From the NCBI GenBank assembly GCA_944474755.1, contig OX104113.1, forward strand, positions 59,664,074 to 59,728,073: a stretch of 64,000 nt of DNA. Direction: 5' to 3'. Positions 23,301-36,213 of this stretch are shown here, in pieces. How positions within the stretch are numbered: the first letter of the stretch is position 1; every line of letters starts with the position of its first letter. The translations under genes were made by a program, and so were the position numbers. The DNA comes from Limnoperna fortunei (lineage: Eukaryota > Mollusca > Bivalvia > Mytilida > Modiolidae). The notes under the pieces were generated by a model that was not told the DNA's origin, did not search any database, and was given only the letters and a program-made list of their open reading frames with translations.

Positions 23301-24185
23301 ATGTTTACAAACATAACATTTGACTTAACTCTTTCGATTTTAGAATGCAAAAAGATTAAAAGATGAATGCGGATTAGCATATTGAAATCGGAACATATTA
23401 TGACTACTTGTTTACCGTATTGATCCGCAATTTGACACCACGTTTCACTGTTTTCCCAATACTTCAGACCTTACACCAAACTAAATTTATTTTAGAAAAT
23501 CAGTTAAATTGATCAGGAAAACTAATTAGTTGCCATGCATAAAGAAAAAGTGAGATAACATTGATAATTCGTTGTAATTCCCATTCTTAATTTAATCAAT
23601 AATAAATTTCACCTCATATTATATTGCATTGGTCCATATGGCAGGTGTAATAACTAGGACAAATATAATTTAATTCTGTAAATACTTGTTTATTTGTTTA
23701 CAGACATGTTACAATTTAAAATCTGCTGCATAGATTTTTGAAGTATAACCTTAATATGTACACAAAATTATGCACGCAAAGTGGTCATAAATTTAATGAC
23801 AATGCATTATAATCATTAAAATATATTTGATATGCTAACAAGTCTTGTTTGTGTAGTTGTTTGTTTTTCTGTCAAGCCAAGTAATATTTATTTAAAGTCG
23901 GTGCACATGTAACTATTTAATGTAACAACTTACATAAACTACGCCAAACACATTTCAAATGTGCTAAGAGTTCAAAATATTCGACGAGAATCGATTGTGC
24001 ACTGAATTTAATGGCACACTTTAGCTTACAATAAATTATTTCCCTCGAACTTGTTCCTTATCAAATATAGATAGCTACGGCTATCATTTGGTTAGCTGGC
24101 CATTATCTTAGATTATGTATATAGATTTTACTCAAAATACCGTATGACCCTTAGTTGGTCGTACTACAAGCATAGAATTACAAAT
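20399..24185. other. Intronic sequence with scattered old repeats
   Basis: An (AT)n run is at 21114-21127. A dispersed-repeat-like patch at 21900-22160 ends in the hairpin CCCAAATCTTTGTTTGGG. GTTTGGGTA...CATAAGACCGACTTTAA recurs in diverged form at about 22277-22335 and 22627-22690. The ORF over 21850-22320 overlaps this material and is not credited. Confidence 0.4.
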
Positions 24186-24313
24186 GAATGTAATAACAAA
24201 ATACCGAACACAGAGGAAACTGTCGAAGTTAAATGGTCGGTCCCTAATAGGTGTATCCAATAATCATCGAAGTCACATGTTATACGAATGATATATGTAT
24301 AACATGTGACTTT
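24186..24313. repeat. MITE terminus and a short hairpin
   Basis: 24186-24250 carries AGTTAAATGGTCGGTCCCTAA, the terminus of the AGGGACAGACC family, joined to sequence matching 14325-14368 in reverse. A perfect-stem hairpin follows at 24270-24312 (AAGTCACATGTTATA against TATAACATGTGACTT). Confidence 0.55.
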
Positions 24314-27300
24314 CAAGTGCCTTAGAGTATATTTTTCGAGTATTTTTGTGACATTATTAGATATATAGAAGGACGATCGTTTCTAACCACTAATTGTAAA
24401 GTAATAACGTTACTACTTCTTGGTTTGTTATCGGCCCGGGATGATTGCTGTTTTCGCTTAAAGTTTTGCGGTGGTTCAAGTATGCTTTACGTTTGTGACG
24501 ACTCTCAGTACAGCACCACTCATCGCGCTCAATACTGTGTCACGTACTGCAGTTTATAGAACCACTGGCAGTGCCTGCTCGGCTCCACGAGCTTAATCGG
24601 TCACAATTGTGCTATGTACATCTCCCACACTTTGGCTACGAGTACAATATCAAATTTTAAAACGATTAGCCAAAAATTTACAGATAAAGAATGATGCTCT
24701 TCTGAAACATGTTTGTTTTTACAAATATCTGATATGCATGTTTGTTTTTTTTATCAAAATGTCCTCCTCTGCTGAAATTATTGTGCAAATTCCATATTTG
24801 CTTCGAAAATATTAAATATTTATGTGCGGTCCATTCTAGAAAATCCAAACTGAATTGTCATCTGACCGACATATTATTTACTGCACTTTCCATCGAGATT
24901 TATACTGATGAAGCATGGCTAGGTACAACCCAGCATGTTTTCTATCTTTCATTGTGAACGCGCTGCTAAATTATTTAAGAACATTCCTAGAATGTCTGTA
25001 GAGATAAGATAAACATTAAGCAGACTACTGTTTCAGATAAACGCAACCAAGGTCACTCAGCACGTGCTGTATATCAATTAACCTTGCTGATAATTTAAAT
25101 TAATACCGGAAACACGTACTGGTGAATAGGAATTATGTCCCGCACCTTACAGACAAAAATTACACGATTGATTAAAAAGTAAAAAAGAGATTAATGACAC
25201 ATTTCGTTACAGTAAATCGATTACATGCTTAATTAAACGTTTTCTTTTTTATAATCGCTCCACAAATAATTGTTTTGCTGAGTGTAAGCATTCAGATTTT
25301 TTACAACATTTGTTGTGTATACAAGCAAATTGTTATTGATTTTAGCGAGTCAGCAGGTCATTTCTAGGTGGAAGTCAGTGTACAGTGGGTCTATATCGAC
25401 GTCTGTTGACTAAATTCATATTGGCTTCACACAGTGTTGAAATTAGGTTTCCGATTCTGATCTTGTTTTCAGAGAAAACTCATTAGTCGCTCTGTTTTGT
25501 CAATCCCAACAATACATCAAACTAATTGATCGTAATTGAAGTCGAAATATTTTGTTATCTGTTAGGTCGAAGGAAGTATAAAAATGAAAGTTGATAAGTA
25601 TAATTTTTACAAATATAACAAATGCAACAAGCACTAAAACCGTTCGATGCAGAAATCCGTTGGTTAAGTCTTTGTAATTAAAGACGGTATAAGTTTAATT
25701 GTCACGAAAGAAGTGTCTGGTGTTAAAAAGAAACCATCAAAGGAATCCTGGCTCTGAACTATTTGTTATTGTACAGTTTAGAACATTTCAGGTTTAATAG
25801 TGAAATTGAAGTGCATACAAGTTACCAAATCTAATTGACAATAAGAAACCTGTGATTCTGAATCGAGGTGTCATGTTAATTTTTATCTAATTACCATATA
25901 AAAACTGAATAATGTCCAATTGAAATTTAAAGATGTTTTACAAGAGCCATTTAAGAAAGGCCCATATGAAATCTGGAGGTTAATTGAACATATCCATTTT
26001 TGGAACTTTAATCCCTTCCACCTAGAAACAAATGAGTTTTGTAAATTGTTCTGGTGAAGAAGTTGAAGAATAGTTATTTTATTTAACTAAATAACTTTAA
26101 ATTTTTACAGCGCTTTCCCAAAATAAGAAGTTTATAAATATACATAAGGATATTCCTCTGTTGGTTTTCCTTTAGATGCTTCCGTTCAGCTGTTCGTGTG
26201 ACATTGAATCCAATAAGATGACTTGTTTTACGTGAACAAACTGTATTTTTATTCTTTGTTATTTTGTAAATCAATACTTTGAATTCAACTTAGCAAATTT
26301 GATTATATGAATTTGAGTTTGACATTTTCTTCTCACAAACTCCTCGCTGTGATTGTCTGTTGGGTGTTGCTAAAAACCGACATTTAGACAACGAAATCGA
26401 GTTAATCAATGAAAATGATCGTCTAGTTTGATCGTAATAGGTGTAAAATTGTTCAACCAATTCATTCATATCAAATCATACCAGTCCTTACAAATTTTTT
26501 ACAATGAAGATGTTCGTGTCTACATTTTTACACTAAATGTAGGAGAGATAATTATAGTTCAATAGCATGCAGAGAATTGATACTTTTTATGTGACGACAT
26601 TCATCTTGATTTTGTACATTTACATTCTATTTAATCAAAATTCTTAATGCAGCATAGTCTCTAAAACACGTCATCGATACTAATGCATTTTACTTGGAAA
26701 TGGAAGAGTCGGAAGTGAATTAAAAATAGTTACAAGCGCGGAAAACAATACGTATTTTTATATTTATACCTCAACACAAAAATGTAAGTCCAATTGTTGT
26801 ACCCAAGATCATTTAAACATTTTTTTAGAAATTACTTTCATATATATATATATATGTAATGCAAACAGACTTATGTGACAACGCTCCATATTTTGTCATC
26901 GTAATTGAAAAATGCTGTGTGTACTATTACTGAGGTTCGGACACGAACAAAAACAAAATGTAATGCATAACGTTGAATTCATTTTGCGATTTATATCGTG
27001 TTAAAATACAATTTTGATGAATGAATATTTCTTTTTTACTTATACTGTATAAATCTAACTGTATTTTAGAAGAAATTTCAATTTCTTTTTAGTTTAACGA
27101 GAAGAAAATATGCCCATCTTTTTATTTGAAATTTTATGCTTTTTTGTCTGGTCTTAAACCCAACAGCTGATACACTTGTCTCAGGCCAGTGGCTTGATTA
27201 TAAAAACCGTTCTCTATGGTTTTATTGTATACATTTCCACACAATAGACGAGCTAAATGCATCAATTTATAGCTAGCATTGACGACCGCATAGTCATAGA

Positions 27301-28200
27301 AATTTTAGCACAAATTATTGGAAATAATCTAGAAACTAAATAGGCATGTGATCATATTTCCCACAAATCGATCGTGATGGTGAGCAGTTTAAATAATTCT
27401 TGCTATATTGCAAAGAACCAGTTCATTTATGATTGTCGTGGAGTCAGTTTCCGGTGTTATGCGTTGCGTTAAAACTTACATTACCGAAGTGATATCGTTT
27501 TATGTTCAGGAATCGGTTGACCATCTGAACTTTACGGAGTGGGAGTGTAGATTGACAGTTAGATTATTCGTGGTCTACATTCCCCTTGGGCACTGGTTTA
27601 GTTGTTTGTTGAGATAATCAGAGCTGGTAATATCACAGCGAGACCAAACATGCCATGAATGCATTCTAAACTTTTATTTAACTGTCATGAGGAAGCTATT
27701 ACACATGTTTGATAAACTGACAATACGAAATCTTCAGATCATTAAACAAACAAAACTTACTTGCATGAAGGAAACTAATAAATCGCTAAAATACAGGAAA
27801 GACCATAACATTAGTTTTTGTATAATTATACAGTTGTTCTTTCTTTACCAAATCCCAGAAATATACAGGATATTGTACACATGACATATCTTTGAACCCC
27901 ACGATATACACAAAGAACTAAACCATTGCGTAAACAGGACATTTAGCCTGAACGAAAAAGTCTGTAAAATTTCTGTTTCAGCCCAATCTAATTAAATTTA
28001 AATCTTTCACATGCCCTCTCCTTTGTGGAGCTTGTGAAAGATTTAATTTTAATTACATTGGTGTCAGCCAAGACCTATAGTAAACGAATTGATGACGATC
28101 ACAATCTGTTTTCTGGTAATTATTAAAATACAAAGGCAAGAGTGCTTTACAACGCGATCTAGTCAATGTGTTAGTAGCAGCATATTTAATGTCGTGAGTC
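24314..28200. other. Intronic sequence, no feature supported
   Basis: A somewhat GC-richer stretch is at 24430-24600, a palindromic AT run at 26842-26856, and a hairpin (AAATCTTTCACA against TGTGAAAGATTT) at 28000-28055. The 27408-27617 ORF (69 codons) is not recognisable. Confidence 0.4.
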
Positions 28201-28243
28201 ATTAATAAGAAAATTGAGAACCTGTTTTATTTTGTAACTGCAG

Positions 28244-28418
28244 GCTGGGTGTACTCGACTCCAATCTTAATTGACAAGGATTGCCAGTTTTCCTACCGCA
28301 GGTCGGGGGTTTTCTCCGGGTACTCCGGCTTCCTCCCCCGATAAAAACTGGACGCCATGATATAGCTGAAAAATTGCTGAAAGTGGCGGTAAACACCATT
28401 AAACAAACAAACAAAAAC
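28244..28418 (+). mobile_element. 5'-truncated SINE flanked by 43-bp direct repeats
   Basis: The SINE body (GGTGTACTCGACTCC, the CTCCGGGTACTCCGGCTTCC core, the ATATAGCTGAAAAATTGCTG tail, then AAACAAAC repeats) has no tRNA head. Direct repeats of 43 bp with three mismatches flank it at 28201-28243 and 28419-28461 (containing CCTGTTTTATTTTGTAACT). If these are a target duplication they are unusually long for a SINE. Confidence 0.8.
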
Positions 28419-28461
28419 ATTAATAAGAAAACAGAGAACCTGTTTTATTTTGTAACTACAG

Positions 28462-29918
28462 AAGTTTGATTGATTATTTGTAAATAGCGCCTCTAACAAA
28501 ATTTGCTCGTGATTTCATAAATATTTCTATAGATATTTAACCAACATGAATGCAATAAAAGCAAAATGCATATACATGTTGTCCATAGATTTCAAGTTGC
28601 TAATAAAAGTAAATTCCACGGGTTTTAATGTGAACATGTTTCTTGGCTTTTACAGACAATCGATTCTAATGTTTTTTTTCTGAATGTTAACACGACATGA
28701 CAACAATTGCCACACACGAGTTAAAATTTAAAACTTTTGTTTTATAATGTAATGGATTTTTCAGCCTGTTGCATTTGTTTATTCCTTCAATTACGCTGTG
28801 TCTTATAGCCTTTGGGGCTTCTGAACAAACCTTAGTTTTAAAGTGTTTGAATGAGAAATATGTTGTTTTTTCTCTGTTTAAAGACGATAGTTGTTTGTTT
28901 AATACGATGATCATGGTATTTTGACTCGGTGATGTTTGTATTTATCTTAAAAAAATGTTGGGCGACTCTTTAATTAATTAGATAACATTGTAAAAAATAA
29001 TACATATATTGTTATTATAAAGTAATTTCCAGTGGAACATTTGCTTTTCATATACCAAAATATACCACGTACTTCTATGTACTACTAAATAATATACGCA
29101 AAGCAAGTCAGATAAACACGATTGTCAGTCAGAGAGAAGAAATCCGACACACATTGGCATGTATGGGTCATGCTGACACACATTATTGTTTTTGGTCAGG
29201 ACACTGTACATCGTTTAATATCTATACATATACCACACGTAAACCAAACCCTTCCCACACCCATTATCCGTCATCACCAATTGTTGTACTAAAATTCTAA
29301 TTATAACATTCCATTTAAAGTCCGAAAAAATTCAAGTTGAACTAACTGATGTATCAACCAGTATACTTGAAATGGGTCGGCTTCCAATGAATATTTTATA
29401 GCTTAATATTAATTATAAAGTTGAAAAACGACTTTTATTGTTAAGCTTTTCAGACGAACATATACAGGGAATAGTGTACATTGTTTAACGCCAAATGTTT
29501 ATACACTTGTATGTTAGCTGTGCAGTGACTATATTTACACTGGATCTGATTTATTACCCAAGAACCCCGCGCATACATTGTTACAACTAGACATTTATCC
29601 GTCTCCAGAATATATACGAATGTTTAGCCTATAGTAACTGCAAGTAGCATTCTGGATATACAGTTTGTTTGAAAGGGGTTTAACGCTGCTATTTTTCAAA
29701 TGTATCATGGCGTCCAGTTATCATTGACGGAGGAATTCGCAGTGGGACACGCGCAATATACATTAAACACTTTGTTGTGCATCTTTCACAAATGTTATGC
29801 TAATGTATACTCAAGATTGAGCCGAAAGTGTTTTATTTTAATGTGTAGTGTTCCAGCATCTAAAAGTGGTATAAGAAAAATATTTGATCATTGTTCAATA
29901 ACGTAACTCTGGGGAAAA
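28462..29918. other. Intronic sequence, no feature supported
   Basis: AT-rich, with ORFs under 80 codons only and no matched repeat. Confidence 0.4.
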
Positions 29919-29987
29919 CCCATCCTCGGATACCCAGGGGTGATTCCGCTCGCTACATCAATGTACCCCTGGGTATCCGAGGATGGG
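29919..29987. repeat. Perfect 23-bp-stem hairpin
   Basis: CCCATCCTCGGATACCCAGG... at 29919-29941 is exactly repeated in inverse at 29965-29987, with a 23-nt loop. GGGGAAAACC flanks both sides as a short direct repeat. It may be a minimal foldback element with target duplication. Confidence 0.8.
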
Positions 29988-30140
29988 GAAAACCTGCATA
30001 ACAGTTCTTCTTTGGAACACACAGCAAGCTATAAGCACTGTAAGTACTAAGTTGCGTAGGAAATTGGTCACTATTACATCGATCTGTATTTAGTGTTCGT
30101 TGATGCATTTGTTATAAGCATTCCAGATGTTTTAATGTTG

Positions 30141-30245
30141 TAATTGGTAGTGTTGTCACCTTGAGTGTGACGGATTATGGGTTCGATTCACGGTCAGATG
30201 ATAAAAGCGACATTAAAATTGGTACATGCTGCTTCATTTTTTTGC
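30141..30245 (+). mobile_element. SINE head of a second tRNA-related family
   Basis: TGGTAGTGTTGTCACC...GGATTATGGGTTCGATTCACGG shows a box B (GGTTCGATTC) and a degenerate tRNA-like 5' part, followed by ATTAAAATTGGTACATGCTGC. Its body differs from the main SINE family in the window. It is only partial. Confidence 0.5.
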
Positions 30246-30345
30246 ACAAATCATTAAGAAGTTAGAGAACAGTTAATCGTCAGGATGTTTCCAGGAAGTG
30301 TGACATGTCTAGTTACTCCAATGTGGTGGCTAAACTTAGTGTGTT

Positions 30346-31758
30346 CACAGGAATTTGACCCCATATCATTTGGGTCGAAATATGGCCAGACAACGAAAAA
30401 AAGGTATTGTAGCGAACGAAGTGAGCGAAAGAGTCTAACGCAAAAGTAAACAATTCCTACCCCCCTACCTTTGTTGTTGAGTTTGCTTTGAGAATTTGCA
30501 CTGACAACATGATTGTAGGTGTTCTACTTACTCACGGACATTTATTCTTTAAGATTATGACATCGATTCCTTTAATATATCCATATTTTTGCAACCGCGA
30601 AACTTTTTCTTAGACTGAAACACTTTCTTTGCTTCAGGGAATCGTCCATGGACATTGGTTCCGCAGTAAATGACAAAAAATTAATGGGATAAAACGATAA
30701 AAATAAAACTTTGCTTTGTTTGTAAATGAAATAATATTTAAATCATAATTTTAATTATTTTTTGTAAAATTGAGTTTTAATCGAATTGTTTACATTTCTA
30801 GCACATCTGTTGATAAAGGGATGTAACCCAATGACATCAGCCATGTGCTCTTCGGTTTTGCAATTTCCGGATAATTTTTCTCTGGTTCAGACTTCGCGTT
30901 TAACTTTTTGTCATTTACTGCGGAACCAATGTCCATGGACGATTACTAGTCTGGGCTCCTGACTAAATATTCTCAATACCGTAAGCGGACTTCCGGTTCG
31001 AATATACAGTCAGGTCACCAGCAATGAATCCTGTCAAAATTTTGACCGGTTTTGCAACATTCGGAATGCCTCAAAATTTACGTCAGTATTAACTGTGACG
31101 GACGTAATTACGATACAAAGCATTATGACGTAACGTCCGGCGTCCGGTAATCAAATTCAAATAAAAATCCTGTTTATCAAAAGAATGCTTTTATCGATTT
31201 ATGTCTCGTTTGTGGAAATAACTCTACGGAAAAGGTCAGTTTAATTCGAAAGCTGGAAAACAAGAAGCAGGTAGCTACTTTATTTAAATTGTATTCCGAC
31301 AGTAATTTCCTACGGAAGAAAACGCGCGAAAAGTTAGCTAAAACATGGCGTTTTAAACAACCAATCAAACTGGGTAGTAAATTGGTGGTGACCTGGGGTT
31401 ATATTTGAAAGTGAAGCTTGCGTAAATGAAAAATATTGCACCAGGGGACCAGGTTAGGACGATTCCCTGAAGTAAAGAAAGTGTTTCAGTCTAAGAAAAT
31501 GTTTCGCGGTTGCAAAAATATGGATATATTAAAGGAATCGATGTCATAATCTTAAAGAATAAATGTCCGTGAGTAAGTAGAACACCTACAATCATGTTGT
31601 CAGTGCAAATTCTCAAAGCAAACTCAACAACAAAGGTAGGGGGGTAGGAATTGTTTACTTTTGCGTTAGACTCCTTCTATCACTTCGTTCGCGACAATAC
31701 TTTTTTTTCGTTGTCTGGCCATATTTCGACCCAAATGATATGGGGTCAAATTCCTGTG
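30346..31758. mobile_element. 1.4-kb element with ~300-bp TIRs and 7-bp target duplication
   Basis: Ends are CACAGGAATTTGACCCCATA and its inverse. Arms of about 300 bp (30346-30645 and 31459-31758) are almost identical. The 7-bp direct repeat GTGTGTT flanks both sides (30339-30345 and 31759-31765). Inside, next to the left arm, is a smaller palindrome (about 30642-30950) with CCATGGACATTGGTTCCGCA termini. A + strand open stretch lies at about 31148-31408. Non-autonomous DNA transposon; superfamily not assigned. Confidence 0.85.
31148..31408 (+). other. ATG-less open reading stretch inside the 1.4-kb TIR element
   Basis: About 86 codons stay open to TGA at 31406-31408. They include FIDLCLVCGNNSTEKVSL, a CxxC pair as at the start of a zinc-binding domain, followed by a basic segment (LRKKTREKLAKTWRF). 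There is no in-frame ATG near its start, so it would have to be an exon or a transposase/gene-capture remnant. No family recognised. Confidence 0.3.
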
Positions 31759-32186
31759 GTGTGTTCGTGTGTTGTAGAAACCAGATACATGAAACTATCT
31801 GTTTATACAGCTAAAACATGAACTCACTTGGCTTTAGACAACATAAATTTACAAAGTCTTAGCATTCTGGGCCTTTTTTATTTACAAAATGTTACTTGAT
31901 ATACACACTATAGTCGTGTATATGTAAAAACTACTTGGCAAGTTCGTTTCTACAGGCTTTGGAAGGATGTTCTTTAAAGTATGCTCGCACTTTTACTGCA
32001 CATATGATATCAAACGCTTTTACACAGCATGCATGCCATTTTTGACAAATCGCTTTTTATTATTCAAACGAAGAATCGCATCACATGTTCGTCAATCATA
32101 TACAGTAGCACAATGCAACCTGCAAAAATACCAACCGATTTAAAAATAATCAGCAAAATTAAAAAGGAAGTAACCGCGTTTTATTA

Positions 32187-32531
32187 GGGCCCCGCCACTT
32201 TGTGGCGGACGCCCTATAGTGATGAGTCTGTCCGTCCGTCCGAAGCTAATCGTGTCCGAGCTGTAGATTTTTTATCTTTTGAGGTAGGCTTTTGATATTT
32301 GGAATGTGGGTAGATACTATCAAGGCGATGTGTCGCATACCATGGTTGATCACCTTTGACCTTGAACTTTGACCTTAAGGTCACATTATTGCTTTCTGCA
32401 TGACAAATTCATGTGCGGGCTGTATCTTTTATATCTTTCGAGGTAGGCTTTTGAAAATATATAATATCAAGACGACGTGTCGCATACCATGGTTGATGAC
32501 CTTTAACCTGACCTTAAGCTCTGCGGGGCCC
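32187..32531. mobile_element. GGGCCCCGC-ended repeat with internal ~130-bp duplication
   Basis: Termini GGGCCCCGC and GCGGGGCCC are inverted. The left end carries a hairpin CGCCACTTTGTGGCG. Two internal copies share GAGGTAGGCTTTTGA and GTGTCGCATACCATGGTTGA and are rich in TGACCTT half-site-like words. It is GC-richer than its surroundings and looks like a dispersed non-autonomous element. Confidence 0.65.
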
Positions 32532-32751
32532 ACAGAGATGGTACCATCTCACTGATATCTAGTTTATCTGTAGGTTTGGCGAAAAATTAAAAAAAATCAC
32601 ACTGATACTAATTTTTGTTATTGCATATATTTTATTATACAATACTTTAGCAAACATAAATCTGAAAATACTAATACCGGAACAAGTCTGGCATATAAAA
32701 ACTTGGATAAATATAGTTGCAAGTATATTTATAAATCTAGATATGTTTCTT

Positions 32752-32976
32752 TGTTTGAATGTTATTTAACGCCACTTTCAGCAATTTTTCAGCTATATCA
32801 TGGCGCTCAGTTTTATTAGAGGAGAAAACCGGAGTACCTGGAGAAATTCCCGTCCTTCGATAAGAAAACTGGTAATCCTTGTCAATTTAGATTGAAGTCA
32901 AGCATACCTTATGAGGTCGAACCCGCAATCCACTAATAGATGACTAACTACTTATCCACGCAGCCACAGAGGCTCC
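32752..32976 (-). mobile_element. tRNA-derived SINE, near full length, diverged
   Basis: On the minus strand it has GGAGCCTCTGTGGCTGCGTGG (head), GCGGGTTCGAC (box B), the GGTACTCCGGTTTTCTCC core, then the CCATGATATAGCTGAAAAATT-like tail and a TTGTTTG-complement end. Box A is decayed. Confidence 0.75.
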
Positions 32977-33374
32977 AAATATAAATATGGCAGATAAATA
33001 AAAATAGTAGCATGTATAGTGGGACTTTGAATTTAGACTCTCGTTGTTCAGTCGGTTTCATAATGCAAATTTCATCTTGTGTTTGACGTAAGATATTTAA
33101 TAAAACCATTTACTTTAAAGAGGAACATATCAAAATCTCATAATTAACATTCGATACCAACAAATATATTAGGACTAAAACCTGCACATTTAATAAATTA
33201 AAATGTCGCCAGGGCATTCAAGAGTTGGTCTCCTTCAAAAGCTATGCCCAATCAATTAAACGTGACGTGTACACAACTTGAATGTGTTCGAATAGGATAA
33301 AAAAAAACAAGCATAAATTTGACAACCGCGTTGATCATTGATTATGACAATTACTGTTCCTCATCAAGTGCATG

Positions 33375-33685
33375 CAGTGGCGTAGCTACTATTTACGCAA
33401 CGACAAACGAAACGGCAATTTTTTTTAAATATATATAAAATCTTTATTCCTTTAATCAATCATTGGAACATCCCTGGCTGGAAGATTGCAAATTCTTACA
33501 AAAAAGTATTATAAAATGCATTGAAATAAAAGTTTTTGAATGCTCGTGACTGGGTAAGCTTCCAAACACTTAAATTTTAGTTCTAAATCGCGGAGCTTAA
33601 GGGGGCGAAAGAACCCCCCAACCAAGGCCGGCCCTTGACCCCCTGCCGTAAGTTTTGCGTGCACTGCAACCTAGCTACGCCACTG
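33375..33685. mobile_element. 311-bp MITE with CAGTGGCGTAGCTA termini
   Basis: CAGTGGCGTAGCTAC at the left is inverted as TAGCTACGCCACTG at the right. CAG(T/G)GGCGTAGC ends are typical of hAT-type MITEs as I recall them. The 8-bp target duplication expected for hAT is not clear. The interior is AT-rich with one C/G-rich patch at 33600-33650. Confidence 0.7.
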
Positions 33686-35104
33686 GCATAAATCTGTTTG
33701 TTTGTATGAAACTGTTTATTTTGTTTGTATTATGTAATAATATTCTATACTTTTTTGACGTACTGTCATGTGTATTGTTTATTATGTAACAGTTGTGTTT
33801 GCTTTGACCCGTACGGGTGTAACTTTCGCATATAAAAATATATGAAATAATGCCTTGGGGAATAATTGATGTATACATTATATTATACCATGTATTTTGT
33901 TTGATAGCAAAACGTCTGCAAGAACATTTATTTCAAATATTTTTAATTTGTTTTTTCTTGATTTTCTAAAGTTATGTCAGGAATTTATTGAGTCGGTTTA
34001 TGTACTAGAGTAAAAACAATGAATTGGGCCCCCAGTTTACAAACATTTACAAAAGAACCACATAGCTATAGAAACCTTGAAATTATTAATTGAATTTGTT
34101 TTTAATATATATAGTTAATCAGAAAACGACAATATGCCTATTGTGGTAATGTGGTACTACCTTATAAGTATTGACCGTTGGTGGCATTGCCTTTTGGCCT
34201 GGTCTGTTAATATTGAGAAGATTATGTTTAATTTTTACTTTGACAAGAAAAATTAATATAATTAATGTAAGCAAAATATTCTACAACTTTGTACATAAAA
34301 GGCAGAAAACATCGCAAAAACTTTTTGCAGGTGAGTAGACAGTGTAAGCATGTCTGGTTATGCTACCAGCACACATCTTTCAAATTTATGTAAACGTCAT
34401 GTCCGGTTACGGCGGTATGGGTGTACTCTACTGCTCGATCTAAATCAAATCCTCATTGAATTAGAATTTATGATTCGTAGTGATCAACAGCTTAAAACCG
34501 AGATATATATCATTGTTTCAGCCCTGTCTCTGTCAACATCATACCCGTCTGGAAAATATCTTTCATGAGAGCGGTAGGAAAACTATTTATGCTCAGGAAT
34601 GGAAAATACAGAAGCGGAAAATTAAAGTTTTCTTTTGTGTTGTGATCCTATACTGTGGAAGTCCAATGTCGTAACAGGATAGAGATTTAAATATCAGTCA
34701 GATCGTGTTGATTCATTGTCTCCCTAATTTCATGACATAAATGTTGTAAGAAGTCACATAATTTGGGTTATTCAGTCTCAGAACATCATTAGTATATCTA
34801 TATGTGAAATTGTTGGATTTGGCAGCAAATGTTGTGCTTGATCTTCTTGCTTTGAACGAATTATGCTTCAGAGGAGTACAAACACAAATCAGCTAAAAGT
34901 GGAGTACTCAGGTAATTCTTACTGTGATTTGAAAGTTTTGTCCGGCAAACTCGACATATATATTTCGTCAATCCGAAATGACAGGATTTGAATTATTTTG
35001 CTTGTTGTTTTAAATCAGTGTGTTGTTTCACAAAACGTGATTTGCCTCGTCCTACTTCCAAATATTTGGGTCCGCCATTGTTGTGGAAAGAGCAAATATT
35101 ATAT
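33686..35104. other. Intronic sequence, no feature supported
   Basis: No recognised repeat. The 34350-34568 and 34480-34674 ORFs overlap in different frames without family features. Confidence 0.35.
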
Positions 35105-35311
35105 CACACCGTATTACATGATACATCAAAACCCAACGGATACGGTCAAAACCCATCTATTCTCATTTAAATAACAAAAGAAAATGATACATCAACAACC
35201 GTTGTATAATCCAGTGGGTTCCGATGTATCATTTTCTTTTGTTATTTAAATGAGAACAGATGGGTCTTGACCGTATCCCTCGGGTTTTGATGTATCAGGT
35301 AATACGGTGTG
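35105..35311. mobile_element. 207-bp foldback MITE with 89-bp arms
   Basis: Arms 35105-35193 and 35223-35311 are nearly perfect inverse copies starting CACACCGTATTAC and containing ATGATACATC, with a 29-nt loop. TATAT flanks both ends, a possible 5-bp or TA target duplication. Confidence 0.8.
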
Positions 35312-36213
35312 TATATGCTGATACTATTTATTCTGTAATAAATATACTTTCGAAGCTTTGTGATGTAATTTTTAGATTTAAAAATCCATCAATCATAGTA
35401 ACTTGAACTTCCAAAGTGTTAGAAAAATGATTTACTTGTTTTGTTTTGATTTATATTGTTACGATAATCCTAAAAACCAACACAACAGATATTATTGGAA
35501 ATGTATTTAAGTTTTCCGAATTATTCCACTTGACATGGACATCAATAGACAATTGCCACTATATTCATAGAGTAATATTGATGAAGAAGTTATTGTAGTT
35601 TTACAATACACAATTGGATTGCTGACTGACGAGCTATTGGATTGTAATACTCTGGGAATAATCAAGTCGAGTTGCTCAGTGATTAAACGTAGCTGCGATG
35701 CAGACAATTACGACCCATTTACGGTAATATGGCTACCACTTCTGTTTTCCCGTTAAACTTTATATGGGAAATTAATATAAAATTACATAATAAAAGGAAA
35801 TATCTTTTTTAATACGGATTTTAGAAAATTATATGACCACCCGTCAGATGGAAAGCGGGATAAAAAAAATTCAAACAAGAATAAAAGTTCAGTGCAATCT
35901 CAACAGAGAATTGTTTCACAACACCTTATGTAGAAGCAAGAATACCTGCAAATTTGTTATTTGATACAAAAGATGAAAAAAATAATATAACTTTGAAGGA
36001 ATATTTGTCGTATTAACTAAATATTAACAACATATTGAAACTGTTTATCTTGAAATAGATTTAAAAAGCACTTTTCACATCAATATGTGTTCATGTGACA
36101 TTTTCATTTGACAGTGAAATCGGTAAAGCCGAAAAGATTCTTATCCCGCATGGAAACTAATATGTTCTTGCATACGTGTTCTGAAAAGTCTGGGTTATCT
36201 TCTACAAGTGATA
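35312..36213. other. Intronic sequence, no feature supported
   Basis: AT-rich. Only short ORFs, and no repeat matched within the window. Confidence 0.35.

Noticed and set aside
27408..27617. Second NALF exon candidate
   Set aside because: It lacks the expected dense Cys pattern and has no acceptor immediately upstream.
28202..28499. Short ORFs around 28.2-28.5 kb and 50.1-50.6 kb
   Set aside because: They lie in SINE sequence, and the shared translated core comes from the SINE central domain.
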